DNA of 64,000 nucleotides, taken from Kribbella sp. VKM Ac-2568 (GTDB lineage: Bacteria; Actinomycetota; Actinomycetes; Propionibacteriales; Kribbellaceae). The notes under the pieces were generated by a model. That model worked only from the letters and a program-made list of their open reading frames with translations, did no database searches and was not told the DNA's origin. Below are positions 26,432 through 35,327 of the stretch, one piece after another. How positions within the stretch are numbered: the first letter of the stretch is position 1; each line of letters opens with the position of its first letter. The position numbers were made by a program, and so were the translations under genes. The stretch lies in assembly GCF_004345365.1 (NCBI RefSeq), contig NZ_SLVF01000012.1:1-64000 (forward strand), written 5' to 3'.

Positions 26432-27379
26432 ATGACTACTGCTGGACCGAAGCCCGCCGCCTCTGCCGAAGAGGTCGAGGCCGCGTGGAACGACAACAAG
26501 CTGGCCCAGGTGCTCTACCACGACTGGGAAGCGTCGACCTATGACGAGAAGTGGTCGATCTCGTACGACGAACGCTGTGTCGACTACGCGCGCGACCGGT
26601 TCAAGGCTGTGGCCGGCACCGACGGCTGGCCGCACGGCAAGTCCCTGGAGATCGGCGCCGGCACCGGCTTCTTCACGCTGAACCTGAAGCTGGCGGGCGT
26701 GCTCGCCGAGGCCCACGTGACCGACCTGTCGCCCGGCATGGTCGAGGCGGCCAAGCGGAACGCCGACACGCTGGGCTTCGCGATCGAGGGCAAGGTCGCC
26801 GACGCGGAGAAGTTGCCGTACGAGGACGACACCTTCGATCTGGTCATCGGGCATGCGGTGATCCACCACATCCCGGACGTCGAGCTTGCCTTCCGCGAGA
26901 TGCTCCGCGTGCTCAAGCCGGGCGGCCGGTTCGTCATCTGCGGCGAACCCACCCGGTACGGCGACTACGTGGCCCGGCGGCTCTCGCGCTTCACCTGGTG
27001 GGCAACCACCAACGTCACGAAGCTGCCGGCGCTGTCGCACTGGCGCCGTCCTCAGTCCGAGCTGGACGAGTCGTCGCGGGCCGCGGCACTCGAAGCCGTG
27101 GTCGACCTGCACACCTTCGACCCGGACACCTTGGCCCGTACGGCGGAGCGCGCGGGCGCGACCGACGTACGGACTGTGACCGAGGAGCTCTTGGCGGCTT
27201 GGGTCGGGTGGCCGATCCGGACGTTCGAGGCGGCCGTGCCTGAGGAGAAGCTCGGTTTCGGCTGGCGGATGTTCGCCTACAAGTCCTGGCTGCAGCTCTC
27301 CAAGGTCGACAAGGTGCTCTCCCAGGTCGTGCCCGACGAGCTCTACTACAACGTGTCCATCACCGGAGTCGCTGAGTAA
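26432..27379 (+). CDS. Class I SAM-dependent methyltransferase
   Basis: This 315-aa protein has SAM motif I (LEIGAGTGFF, about residue 71), motif II (VTDLSPGMVEAAKRNA) and the post-II region (DTFDLVIGHAVIHHIPD), which resemble UbiE/COQ5-type small-molecule enzymes. The C-terminal 130 residues are specific. A GGAG precedes the ATG by 6 nt, and the gene follows the hydratase after 9 bp. The substrate is unknown. It ends directly at a very long hairpin. Confidence 0.87.
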   Translation: MTTAGPKPAASAEEVEAAWNDNKLAQVLYHDWEASTYDEKWSISYDERCVDYARDRFKAVAGTDGWPHGKSLEIGAGTGFFTLNLKLAGVLAEAHVTDLSPGMVEAAKRNADTLGFAIEGKVADAEKLPYEDDTFDLVIGHAVIHHIPDVELAFREMLRVLKPGGRFVICGEPTRYGDYVARRLSRFTWWATTNVTKLPALSHWRRPQSELDESSRAAALEAVVDLHTFDPDTLARTAERAGATDVRTVTEELLAAWVGWPIRTFEAAVPEEKLGFGWRMFAYKSWLQLSKVDKVLSQVVPDELYYNVSITGVAE

Positions 27380-27541
27380 GGGTGGTAGTTGGGGTAATGG
27401 CACATATCTCCGGCGCCCAGGCAGGCACCTCGCGGCGTTGGAGTGGCTGCCACGATGAACCCCGCATCGAGGCAACCACTCCGCCTTGCGATGCACCTGC
27501 CTGGACACCGGAGCTATGCACCATTACCCCAACCACCACCC
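27380..27541. repeat. 162-bp imperfect inverted repeat (long hairpin)
   Basis: Starting at the base after the methyltransferase stop, arms of about 77 bp (27380-27457 and 27465-27541) pair with a 7-nt loop. Outer 11+10 bases are nearly perfect (GGGTGGTAGTT GGGGTAATGG against its partner) and the inner 16 bases differ at two positions. In the well-aligned parts all eight transition differences would be G-U pairs in a minus-strand RNA. It carries no ORF of note. It could be a terminator-scale structure, an antisense RNA or a non-autonomous mobile element. Confidence 0.75.
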
Positions 27542-27563
27542 TGGCCATGTACATACTGGACGG

Positions 27564-28529
27564 ATGCGGTTGCTGACGGCGGCGAATCTGCGCTGGGTGG
27601 TGCGCCACCGGGCGTGGACGCCGTACTACCTGAAGCGGTACTGGCGGTTCGCCTGGTTCAAGCTGCGGCATCCGCAGGTGATCACCGAGGGATTCGTCTT
27701 CCTCGGCAAGAAGCTGGAGATCGTGGCGCGGCCCGGGCATGGTCGGCTGATCATCGGCAAGTGGGTGCATCTGGGCGACGAGACGCGGCTGCGCGCGCAC
27801 GAGGGCACGCTGCGGATCGGCGACAAGGTCGTGTTCGCCCGCGACGTCACGGTGAACTGCTACCTGGACATCGAGATCGGCGCGTCGACGTTGATCGCGG
27901 ATTGGACCTACATCTGCGACTTCGACCACAAGACCGAGGACCTCGGGTTGCCGATCAAGGACCAGGGCCTGGTGAAGTCGCCGGTGCGGATCGGGCCGGA
28001 CTGCTGGCTCGCGACCAAGGTCACTGTGACGCGTGGAGCCGACATCGGCCGCGGCGTCGTGATCGGGGCGAATAGTGTTGCCCGTGGCAACATTCCCGAG
28101 TACTCCGTGGCGGTGGGCATTCCCGCTGTGGTGGTGCGGGACCGGGTCAGCCGGTACGAGGCCGAGGCGGAGCGGCGGGCCTATCTGGCCGAACTGGCCC
28201 GGGGCAACGAGGAGACAGCCGCTCGGCTGCGCGCGGGACGACCGCCGGTGGATCCACCTGCGGTGGAGGAGCGCGAGGCTGCGGATGATCCCGCGGCGGG
28301 GGCGGGCGCAGTACCGGCAGTGGAGGAGCGCGATGAGGCGGATGATGCGGCGGGGGAGGCGCGCGTAGTACCGGACGGTGCGGGGGAGGTGCGCGTACCG
28401 GACAGCGCGGCGGGTAACGGATTGTCTACGACTGGTGATAAAGGAGATGTGAGCAGGGGGTTCTCAAGTTACTCACCAGTCGGGCACTATGTCCCGGAAG
28501 TCGTCGAAGAGGAGACGCAGCGTGGCTGA
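27564..28529 (+). CDS. Hexapeptide-repeat (left-handed beta-helix) acyltransferase with acidic C-terminal extension
   Basis: The start is ATG 27564 (321 aa). Residues about 45-205 form a LbH O-acetyltransferase domain (IIGKWVHLGDETRLRAH, IGASTLIADWTYICDFDHKTEDL, IGPDCWLATKVTVTRGADIGRGVVIGANSVARG). The DHK region supplies the usual catalytic His. The last 95 residues are disordered, Ala/Glu/Asp/Pro-rich and internally repeated (AVEEREAADD, AVEERDEADD). A homolog lies near iscS/etf in mycobacteria as I recall it, which suggests a role in glycan or lipid acylation. The stop overlaps the next gene by 8 nt. Confidence 0.83.
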   Translation: MRLLTAANLRWVVRHRAWTPYYLKRYWRFAWFKLRHPQVITEGFVFLGKKLEIVARPGHGRLIIGKWVHLGDETRLRAHEGTLRIGDKVVFARDVTVNCYLDIEIGASTLIADWTYICDFDHKTEDLGLPIKDQGLVKSPVRIGPDCWLATKVTVTRGADIGRGVVIGANSVARGNIPEYSVAVGIPAVVVRDRVSRYEAEAERRAYLAELARGNEETAARLRAGRPPVDPPAVEEREAADDPAAGAGAVPAVEERDEADDAAGEARVVPDGAGEVRVPDSAAGNGLSTTGDKGDVSRGFSSYSPVGHYVPEVVEEETQRG

Positions 28530-28902
28530 TCAGACCGGCGCGGCGCGGCTGGGGGCGGATCCATCCGCTCCTGCGGACGCGGTGCGGTCCCTCACGCGGG
28601 CCGCCGAGCCTGGTCTGCGATCGATCCTCGACCAGGCTGCGGCCGACGGTTCGATCACGGACACGCGGCACCGGGCGGTCGATCCGGTGCCGATCGCGAC
28701 GCCCGGCAGTGATCCGCTGAGCGGTGTTCCGGCGCGGAATGTGACGGACGGTGCGGAGATCGCTACGTTGGAGTCTGTGGACGGCCTGCAACCCGTGGAG
28801 GCGTCCGGATCGATCTGGAGGGTGCGGCGCAAACTGTCGCCGCGCCCGGTCCCGGGTAATCGACGCAGGAAACCGCCGGTGCCGGCACCGGCGACGGACT
28901 AG
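28522..28902 (+). CDS. Hypothetical protein, probably disordered
   Basis: GTG 28522 overlaps the upstream stop by 8 nt and has GAGGAG 10 nt upstream. The 126-aa product has no recognised domain, no membrane segment and a basic C-terminus (RRKLSPRPVPGNRRRKPP). Coding is supported by the coupled start and the ribosome binding site. It could alternatively be read from ATG 28489. Confidence 0.55.
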   Translation: MADQTGAARLGADPSAPADAVRSLTRAAEPGLRSILDQAAADGSITDTRHRAVDPVPIATPGSDPLSGVPARNVTDGAEIATLESVDGLQPVEASGSIWRVRRKLSPRPVPGNRRRKPPVPAPATD

Positions 28903-28932
28903 GAACAGACCCCGGCTGAGGAGATGGGCGAC

Positions 28933-29646
28933 GTGGGCACTCACGACGACAAGGCGGCCAGCACCGCCGATGCCGAGAAGGCGGTGACCCCGTCGGACGT
29001 GGAGGCTGAGGAGACTCCCGCGGCCGAGCAGGGGACCGGTGGTCGCGGTGCGACCGCGACGGTGACCAAACCGGCGAGGCCGAAGACCGCGGCAGAGATC
29101 GTCGCGGAGCAACGGGCCCGGGAGAGGGCGGCCGCGGAGGCCTCCAGTGCTTCGAAGGCCTCGACGACGGATGCCGGCGACGCGAAGCAGGACACCGCGG
29201 TGACGAAGCCGGTGACTCGGCAGCCGGCGGCGTCGACTCCTGCCGCGGGCAAGTCTGGTGCCTCAGGCAACAAAGCTCCGGCCGGTAACCCGCTGGCCTC
29301 GGCCAAGGCCGCGCGGGAGGGCTCCGGCAAGAGCAAGGCGGCGATGTCCGCGGTTGGTTCCGGCGTCAACCGGTTCCGCAATCTCGTGGCCTCGCTGATC
29401 TGGCTGATCGCCGTGCTGGCTGCGGCTGTGCTCGCGCTCGGCGCACTGTTCACGGCGCTCGACCAGGCGAACCAGAGCAACGAGATCGTGAAGTGGGTGC
29501 TGGAGCGCGGCCATGACCTGGTCGGCCCGTTCAAGGACCTGTTCCGGCTCGAGACCGCGAAGAACACCCTGCTGGTCAACTGGGGGATCGCGGCGCTGGT
29601 CTACCTGATCGCAGGTAAGCTCCTGGAGCGCTTCATCCGCCCGTAG
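28933..29646 (+). CDS. Membrane protein with long disordered N-terminus and two C-terminal helices
   Basis: I chose GTG 28933, 9 nt from GAGGAG; ATG 28924 touches the ribosome binding site. In this 237-aa protein, residues 1-135 are Ala/Thr/Lys/Glu-rich and disordered. Two membrane helices follow (about 150-175 and 215-232), flanking a conserved-looking stretch with ALDQANQSNEIVKWVLE. Actinobacterial genomes often carry such a protein in this neighbourhood; its function is unknown. Confidence 0.72.
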   Translation: MGTHDDKAASTADAEKAVTPSDVEAEETPAAEQGTGGRGATATVTKPARPKTAAEIVAEQRARERAAAEASSASKASTTDAGDAKQDTAVTKPVTRQPAASTPAAGKSGASGNKAPAGNPLASAKAAREGSGKSKAAMSAVGSGVNRFRNLVASLIWLIAVLAAAVLALGALFTALDQANQSNEIVKWVLERGHDLVGPFKDLFRLETAKNTLLVNWGIAALVYLIAGKLLERFIRP

Positions 29647-29660
29647 TTACTTGTACTGCG

Positions 29661-29705
29661 GGTCAGGTGGATCTCGGTCAGGTGGATCTCGGTCAGGTGG
29701 TTCTC
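29661..29705. repeat. Three tandem copies of a 15-bp unit at a gene's 3' end
   Basis: GGTCAGGTGGATCTC is repeated three times (third copy with one change). On the minus strand each unit contains an in-frame TGA, so the methyltransferase that ends here has three successive stop codons 15 nt apart. Confidence 0.9.
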
Positions 29706-30427
29706 GGCCGGGCGATGACGATGAGGTCGAGACTCTCGTCCAGGTCGCCCGGCCTGATCTCGAAGTCTGCGTGCGTGGTGCTTCTCACCAGGTCGGCGAG
29801 GTTGTGCGGCCAGTGGGCGTGGTCGGCGGCCAGTTGCGCGTCCACGCAGGAGCCGTGCTGCTCTTCCCAGTCGGTCAGCCTGTCGCCATGCCAGAGTCCG
29901 AGGGCCTCGGTGACCTCGAGTTCCGCATCGACCAGGCCGATGAACTCGGCCGCGGTGAGTTCCTTGGTGTGGTACCAGTTGCCGCTCGGGAAGGTCAGCC
30001 GGTTCGGGGTGGACAGGACGAGAACGCTGTCCGGCTTGAGGATCCGGGCGCACTCGGTGATGAAGCGCGGTTGCTCCCAGAGGTGCTCGATCGTCTGCAG
30101 CGACACGACCAGGTCGAACGAGTTCGCGGCGAACCCGGTCTGGACGAGATTGCCCTGCACCGGATTGATCTGTGGATAAGCCTTCGCGAGGTGGCGGAGC
30201 GTCGTACCTTCATAGTCGAGACCGATCACCTGTGCCGCTCCGGCCTGGTGGAGCAGTTCCGCGCCGTACCCCTCGCCGCAGCCGGCGTCGAGGACCCGGT
30301 GGGTCTCGGAGTCGAGCCAGTTCGCCGTGATCCAGCGGTAGGCGGCCTCGTGGCGCGCGAACCAGTAGTTCTCGTGCCAGATCCCGGGGGCAGTTCTCTC
30401 GCCGGTGAGCGGTAACGTCTCGGTCAC
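29693..30427 (-). CDS. Class I SAM-dependent methyltransferase (Rv3030-like)
   Basis: The GTG start gives 244 aa. LTGERTAPGIWHENYWFARHE at the N-terminus is typical of a methyltransferase group found beside etfBA in actinobacteria (Rv3030 type, linked in mycobacteria to methylglucose lipopolysaccharide genes, from memory). SAM motif I is VLDAGCGEGYGAELL; motif post-I is VIGLDYEG; SLQTIEHLWEQP follows. It is divergent from etfB, as in mycobacteria. The stop lies in a 15-bp tandem repeat. Confidence 0.82.
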   Translation of the reverse strand: MTETLPLTGERTAPGIWHENYWFARHEAAYRWITANWLDSETHRVLDAGCGEGYGAELLHQAGAAQVIGLDYEGTTLRHLAKAYPQINPVQGNLVQTGFAANSFDLVVSLQTIEHLWEQPRFITECARILKPDSVLVLSTPNRLTFPSGNWYHTKELTAAEFIGLVDAELEVTEALGLWHGDRLTDWEEQHGSCVDAQLAADHAHWPHNLADLVRSTTHADFEIRPGDLDESLDLIVIARPRTT

Positions 30428-30571
30428 CTGGTCAGACTAGGGGTGTTCCGGTGGGTACGTGGTGTTCTGACCACCGGACTGTGATGGGACTCGCATGCTT
30501 CATATGTTTCTCGCGAGTAACATCCATGGCAGGCTGGGAGAGACCGTTAACCAGAAGGGGTCCCACAAGCT

Positions 30572-31354
30572 ATGAAGATCGTCGTCTGCGCGAAGTTCGT
30601 GCCGGATGCCACGGCGGACCGCCGCTTCCGCTCCGAGGACAACACGGTGGACCGCGCCGGTGTCGACGGGCTGCTGTCCGAACTGGACGAGTATGCCGTC
30701 GAGACCGCGCTCACCGTGAAGGAGGCGGGGGACGGTGAGGTGACCATCCTGACCGTCGGTCCGGAGCAGGCCGCCGACGCCATCAAGAAGGGCCTCCAGA
30801 TGGGTGCCGACGCGGGCGTCCACGTGAACGACGAAGGGATCCACGGCTCCGACGCGGTGGCGACCTCGCTGATCCTGGCCAAGGCGCTGGGCAGACTCGA
30901 GGCCGACCTGGTCGTGTTCGGAATGGCCTCGACCGACGGCAGCATGGGCGTCGTCCCGGCGATGGTGTCGGAGCGGCTCGGCCTGCCGGGCGTCACGCTC
31001 GGCTCGTCGGTGACCGTCGACGGCACCACCGTGACGATCCGCCGCGACGGTGACACCGCCAGCGACACGATCGAGGGCACGCTGCCGCTGGTGCTGAGCG
31101 TCAGCGACCAGTCCGGCGAGCCGCGGTACCCGTCGTTCAAGGGCATCATGGCCGCGAAGAAGAAGCCGGTCGAGACCTGGTCGCTGGCCGACCTGGAGAT
31201 CTCCGCCGACCAGGTCGGTGCGTCCGCCGCGTGGACCGAGGTCACCGAGGTGACCGCCCGTCCGCCGCGTTCGGCCGGCACGATCGTCACCGACGAGGAC
31301 GGTAGCGGCGCTACCCAGCTCGTCGAGTTCCTGTCCACCAACAAGTTCCTCTGA
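30572..31354 (+). CDS. etfB: Electron transfer flavoprotein beta subunit
   Basis: This 260-aa protein has the ETF-beta fold with the adenine-nucleotide-binding region (FGMASTDGSMGVVPAMVSERLG) and the recognition-loop-like helix near residues 185-205. With the alpha subunit it accepts electrons from acyl-CoA dehydrogenases and passes them to ETF:quinone oxidoreductase. An AGAAGGGG motif lies upstream. The alpha gene follows after 14 bp. Confidence 0.95.
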   Translation: MKIVVCAKFVPDATADRRFRSEDNTVDRAGVDGLLSELDEYAVETALTVKEAGDGEVTILTVGPEQAADAIKKGLQMGADAGVHVNDEGIHGSDAVATSLILAKALGRLEADLVVFGMASTDGSMGVVPAMVSERLGLPGVTLGSSVTVDGTTVTIRRDGDTASDTIEGTLPLVLSVSDQSGEPRYPSFKGIMAAKKKPVETWSLADLEISADQVGASAAWTEVTEVTARPPRSAGTIVTDEDGSGATQLVEFLSTNKFL

Positions 31355-31368
31355 GGGGCGACCAGAGC

Positions 31369-32316
31369 ATGTCGAACGTTCTCGTTCTCGTTGACCACAC
31401 CGGTGGCAAGGTCCGCAAGACGACCGCGGAGCTCCTCACCATCGCCCGCCGCCTCGGCGAGCCGATCGCCGTCTACATCGGCGACGGCGTGCAGGACGCG
31501 CTGCCCGCGCTCGGCCAGTACGGCGCGACCAAGGTGATCGCCCTGACCAACCCCGAGCTGACCCAGTTCCTGGTGGCGCCCAAGGCCGAGGCGCTGCAGC
31601 AGGTCGCGGCCAAGATCGAGCCGGCCGCGATCCTGATCTCCTCGAGCGCCGAGGGCAAGGAGATCGCCGCCCGTCTCGCCGTCAAGCTGGACTCGGGCCT
31701 GATCACCGACGCCGTCGACGTCCAGGAGGGCCCGGTGACCACCCAGTCGGTGTTCGCCGGCAACTACACCGTCCAGGCGAAGATCACCCACGGCACCCCG
31801 ATCATCACGGTCAAGCCGAACTCGGCCACCCCCGAGGCGGCCGAGACCTCGCCAGAGGTGGAAGAGTTCGACGTCACGATCTCCGACGCCGCCAAGACCG
31901 CCCGGATCACCGACTCCAAGCCGCGTGAGGCCACCGGTCGCCCGGAGCTCACCGAAGCCGCGATCATCGTCTCCGGCGGCCGCGGTACCGGCGGCGATTT
32001 CGGCCCGGTCGAAGCCTTCGCCGACTCCCTCGGCGCAGCCGTCGGCGCCTCCCGCGCCGCCGTCGACTCCGGCTGGTACCCGCACGCCTACCAGGTCGGC
32101 CAGACCGGCAAGACCGTCTCCCCCCAGCTGTACGTCGCCGCCGGCATCTCCGGCGCGATCCAGCACCGGGCCGGCATGCAGACCTCGAAGACCATCGTCG
32201 CCGTCAACAAGGACGAGGAAGCCCCCATCTTCGAACTGGTCGACTTCGGCGTAGTAGGCGACCTCCACAAGGTCCTCCCCGCAGCCACCGAAGAGGTAAC
32301 CAAGCGCAAGTCCTGA
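31369..32316 (+). CDS. etfA: Electron transfer flavoprotein alpha subunit
   Basis: This 315-aa protein has an N-terminal ETF domain followed by the C-terminal FAD-binding domain (about 195-315): [48 protein letters not shown] and [20 protein letters not shown] are the classical FAD and signature segments. It is co-transcribed with etfB and ends at a strong terminator. Confidence 0.96.
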   Translation: MSNVLVLVDHTGGKVRKTTAELLTIARRLGEPIAVYIGDGVQDALPALGQYGATKVIALTNPELTQFLVAPKAEALQQVAAKIEPAAILISSSAEGKEIAARLAVKLDSGLITDAVDVQEGPVTTQSVFAGNYTVQAKITHGTPIITVKPNSATPEAAETSPEVEEFDVTISDAAKTARITDSKPREATGRPELTEAAIIVSGGRGTGGDFGPVEAFADSLGAAVGASRAAVDSGWYPHAYQVGQTGKTVSPQLYVAAGISGAIQHRAGMQTSKTIVAVNKDEEAPIFELVDFGVVGDLHKVLPAATEEVTKRKS

Positions 32317-32363
32317 CCCCTCGACCCGCGAGCCAGGCACCCCCCACCCTGACTCGCTTCCCC

Positions 32364-32398
32364 GCAGCCCGGCTCGCACCCCCCACGAGCCGGGCTGC
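32364..32398 (+). terminator. Terminator after etfBA
   Basis: Perfect 13-bp stem (32364-32376 and 32386-32398, GCAGCCCGGCTCG) with a 9-nt loop, followed by ACTTTGTC. Confidence 0.85.
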
Positions 32399-32644
32399 AC
32401 TTTGTCATCCCCCACGCACGGTCCGCCTGCCTGACATGAGGAGGTCAGGCGCCCGGCTCACCTGACAGAAGTCCACCCCCGGTTGTCTGCTCCGGCCCGG
32501 CTGTACCGAACGGCAGGAAGAGGTCGCTCGCAACGTCAATCTCCATGCTCACCGAGGCGGTTGAGGCGGGGAGAGAACGCAGTACCTCCTGTTGTTCCGT
32601 ACGCCGCTCGCCCGTTCAGAGCGATTTCCGGCGCCCGCGGCCAC

Positions 32645-32957
32645 CTAGGGCCTGTCGCAAAGTGAGATCGGGAGCCAGTCGTTGATGACGGCGATGTGGA
32701 GGACGGCTTCGTATCGGACGGCGAGTCTGTCGTATCTGGTGGCGACGGCCCGGTGGCGTTGGAGTCGGTTGATTCCGTATTTTGGCGCGTCGCTGCGCTG
32801 CCCGGCGGTCAGGACCAGGGACAGCACCTTCTGGCTCTGTTGACAAGCCAGGTGGATCTTCGTGGTCAACCCGCCGCGGGAGCGTCCCAGCGCGTGGGTG
32901 TCTGGTTCTGCCGAGAGACCACCGGGGGGCTCTTGCTGCTGGCCGGGGTGTCGTGAC
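32645..32957 (-). mobile_element. IS5-family insertion sequence remnant (internally deleted transposase)
   Basis: On the minus strand the frame reads EPDTHALGRSRGGLTTKIHL, then VLSLVLTAGQRSD and, after a jump, HRAVATRYDRLAVRYEAVLH with stop at 32645. These match the DDE-domain middle and C-terminus of IS5-family transposases; roughly 80 residues between the two blocks are missing, and the N-terminal third is gone at about 32957. The outer end, CTAGGGCCTGTCGCAAAGTG at 32643, looks like a terminal inverted repeat. It is not functional. It lies at the left border of a large inserted operon. Confidence 0.82.
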
Positions 32958-32966
32958 CGATGAGCA

Positions 32967-33347
32967 TCAGAGTGGGTTCAGGCGGGCCTTGAGCAGGCAG
33001 AACTCATTACCTTCGGGGTCGGCCAGGACATGCCACTGCTCCTCTCCTGTCTGGCCGATGTCGGCCGGACGCGCACCAAGCGCCAGAAGGCGTTCGAGCT
33101 CGGCGTCCTGATCGCGGTCGGTGGCGTTGACGTCGATGTGCAGCCGGGATTTCCCCTTCTCCGGCTCATCCCTGCGACTGAGGATGATCGTCGGCTGCGG
33201 ACCGCCGAACCCTTCGCGCGGCCCGATCTCCAACGAGCCGTCGTGCATACGATCGAGCACGACAAAGTCCAGAACCTCGCACCAGAACCGCCCCAGCACC
33301 TCAGGGTCGCGGCAACCGAGCACGAGCTCACTGATACGACATGCCAT
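32967..33347 (-). CDS. VOC-family (glyoxalase/bleomycin-resistance-fold) protein
   Basis: The start is ATG 33347 (126 aa) with AGCAGG upstream; the longer ORF start at 33389 lacks a site. It has the vicinal-oxygen-chelate fold: ISELVLGCRDPEVLGRFWCEVLDF, then KSRLHIDVNATD and the C-terminal VLADPEGNEFCLL. The expected metal ligands His and Glu are present (LHID, GNEF). The reaction is unknown. It lies between the IS remnant and the PucR gene and may be part of the accessory insert. Confidence 0.85.
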   Translation of the reverse strand: MACRISELVLGCRDPEVLGRFWCEVLDFVVLDRMHDGSLEIGPREGFGGPQPTIILSRRDEPEKGKSRLHIDVNATDRDQDAELERLLALGARPADIGQTGEEQWHVLADPEGNEFCLLKARLNPL

Positions 33348-33572
33348 AACGAAACCTGCTCTCAGCCTGGGAACTGCCGGGGAGGCCACCCGTGAACCTC
33401 ATAGGCTCCCAGCAGTGAAAACAATCCAGCGACCGTACCGGACGAGGCGATCACGGGCGAACATGATTTCTTGGGCCGCCCCTGTCCGGACAGCCGGGCA
33501 AGGCCGTTGGCCCCGCAGTAGGGAAGCTGACCCGTCCACGGTCCTTCGTGTACTACCTGCTCAGCTGGCGAA

Positions 33573-35231
33573 TCAGGGGTGGGGGTGACGTGGGGGTGGT
33601 GGGGCTACTACTCGGAGTTGGAGCATGGCGGCGAAGCGGGCTTCGGGGTCGTCCAGGTCCAGGGCGCCTACTTCGGCCAGGCGGCGGAGGCGGTAGCGGA
33701 AGGTGTTGGGGTGGACGTATACGGCGGCGGCTGCGGCTATGACGTCGCCGAAGGCGTCCAGCCAGGCTCGGAGGGTCTCGATGAGGTTGGTCTTGTGGCG
33801 GGCGTCGTACTCGAAGAGGCGGGCTACCGGACCTGTCGGCTCGTCGCCTCGGGCTGCTACCAGGTCTCGGAGTTCCAGGACCAGAGCTTCGACGTGAACG
33901 TCAGCCAGGCGGGCGACTCGGGCTGAGCTGCGGCCGGCTCGGAGTACTCGGAGGGCTCGGTCGGCGCTGGTGCGGGCTTGGGCGAGGTCGCCGGCGTCGT
34001 GGGCGACCGGGCCGACGCCGATGGAGGCGGTCACGCGGTCGCCGATGCGTTCGAGGAAGTCCGCCGCGATCCGGACGGCACGTTCCTCGCCATCGGTGCG
34101 GTTGCGTTGCACCGGGATGAGGCCGTACGCGACATCCCCGACCAAGGCGGCCGCAGTACGGGGATGGACGGCGCTCAGGTGCATGGCGAAGGCGTCGGCG
34201 AGCCGCTGGCGTTCGGTGGCCAGGCCCGGATCGCCGAAGGTCGCATCGTCAGGCGCGGCGTCGACGACTGCCAGCGCCAGTACTACGACCGGTTGGCCGC
34301 TGAGGCCGAGCCTGTTGAGGGCTTCGCGGGCGCCGACGCCACCTTCGAGCGCAGTACTGACGAGGTCGGCGCGCAGCCGGCGTTCGACGTCGGCACCGGC
34401 CCGGACGCGCAGCAGGTGCAGGGCCACGAGCTTGGCGGCATCGCGGAGGGCCTGGGCACGTTCGTCGCTCAGCGGCTGGGGGACCGCGGCCCAGATCGAG
34501 CCGAGGATCTCGTCGCCGGCTCGGACCGCCACCGCCACCCGCGGCATGGTGAACTCGTTCTCGGTGGCCATCAGGGGACGGACGAACACCGGCTCGTCCG
34601 TGCGGTAGAGCTTGCGGAAGATGCCGTGGTCGGCGAGGGCGCGGTAGTACCGCTCGGGGACGCGGCGGCCGAGGATCGTCTCCACCCGGGCGCTGTCGGC
34701 CTCGTCCTGGCGGCCCGAGAAGGCGAGGATGCGGGAGCTGCGGTCCTCGATCGTGATGGGTGCGTCGAGCAACGCGGCGACGGCGTTGGCCAAAGCGAAC
34801 AAGTCGCCGGACGGCATACCGCCCAGGGACTCCGGCCCGTCGATCCCGACGTCGCCTTCGGCGAGCAGAGAACGGAGCAGGGCGGCAAGCTGCGCCCAGG
34901 ACGCACCCCGGGTCAGGGCGATCAGCGCGACGCCGGACTCCTTCACTGCGGCATCGATGGTCTCGTCCGGGTGGATGGGTGCGCGGACCACCAACCCCGC
35001 AGCCTGCTGCTTGCCGAGGGCACTGAGCAGGTCGGCGATCTCCGCACCACCCTGCAACCCCACACCCAGGACGAGCGCGTGCGGCGTCAGCACCGGCTCG
35101 TCCACCGAGTCGTAGATGACGATGCCGCCCAGCTCCTCGGGCTGGTCCGGGTCGCCCCGCACCAGTTCGAGCAGCGTCGCGCCCAGGTCGTCGAGCACCC
35201 GGCCGAGACTGGCCCGCGGACGTCCGTTCAC
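33573..35231 (-). CDS. PucR/CdaR-type transcriptional regulator, last gene of the peptide operon
   Basis: I start it at GTG 35231 (552 aa), 11 nt from GGAAGG; GTG 35243 is the alternative. Residues about 1-140 form a PucR-N-like sensor domain, a GGDEF-like/GAF-like central region follows, and the C-terminus has the PucR helix-turn-helix (VYVHPNTFRYRLRRLAEVGALDLDDPEARF). PucR proteins control purine, amino-acid and D-glucarate catabolism. It is 96 bp downstream of the racemase on the same strand and likely regulates the cluster in response to its substrate. Confidence 0.9.
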   Translation of the reverse strand: MNGRPRASLGRVLDDLGATLLELVRGDPDQPEELGGIVIYDSVDEPVLTPHALVLGVGLQGGAEIADLLSALGKQQAAGLVVRAPIHPDETIDAAVKESGVALIALTRGASWAQLAALLRSLLAEGDVGIDGPESLGGMPSGDLFALANAVAALLDAPITIEDRSSRILAFSGRQDEADSARVETILGRRVPERYYRALADHGIFRKLYRTDEPVFVRPLMATENEFTMPRVAVAVRAGDEILGSIWAAVPQPLSDERAQALRDAAKLVALHLLRVRAGADVERRLRADLVSTALEGGVGAREALNRLGLSGQPVVVLALAVVDAAPDDATFGDPGLATERQRLADAFAMHLSAVHPRTAAALVGDVAYGLIPVQRNRTDGEERAVRIAADFLERIGDRVTASIGVGPVAHDAGDLAQARTSADRALRVLRAGRSSARVARLADVHVEALVLELRDLVAARGDEPTGPVARLFEYDARHKTNLIETLRAWLDAFGDVIAAAAAVYVHPNTFRYRLRRLAEVGALDLDDPEARFAAMLQLRVVAPPPPRHPHP

Positions 35232-35327
35232 AGAAGGCAGCACCTTCCGAAGCTAAGAGTCGGAAGCCAAGAGTACTTCGTCCGCGCCGACCAACTCAGG
35301 CCTTCGGTTGGTTGAACTGGACAGGGC

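Noticed and set aside
29661-29705. Possible CRISPR or regulatory iterons
   Set aside because: Units are contiguous 15-mers without spacers and lie across a stop codon; a simple tandem repeat.
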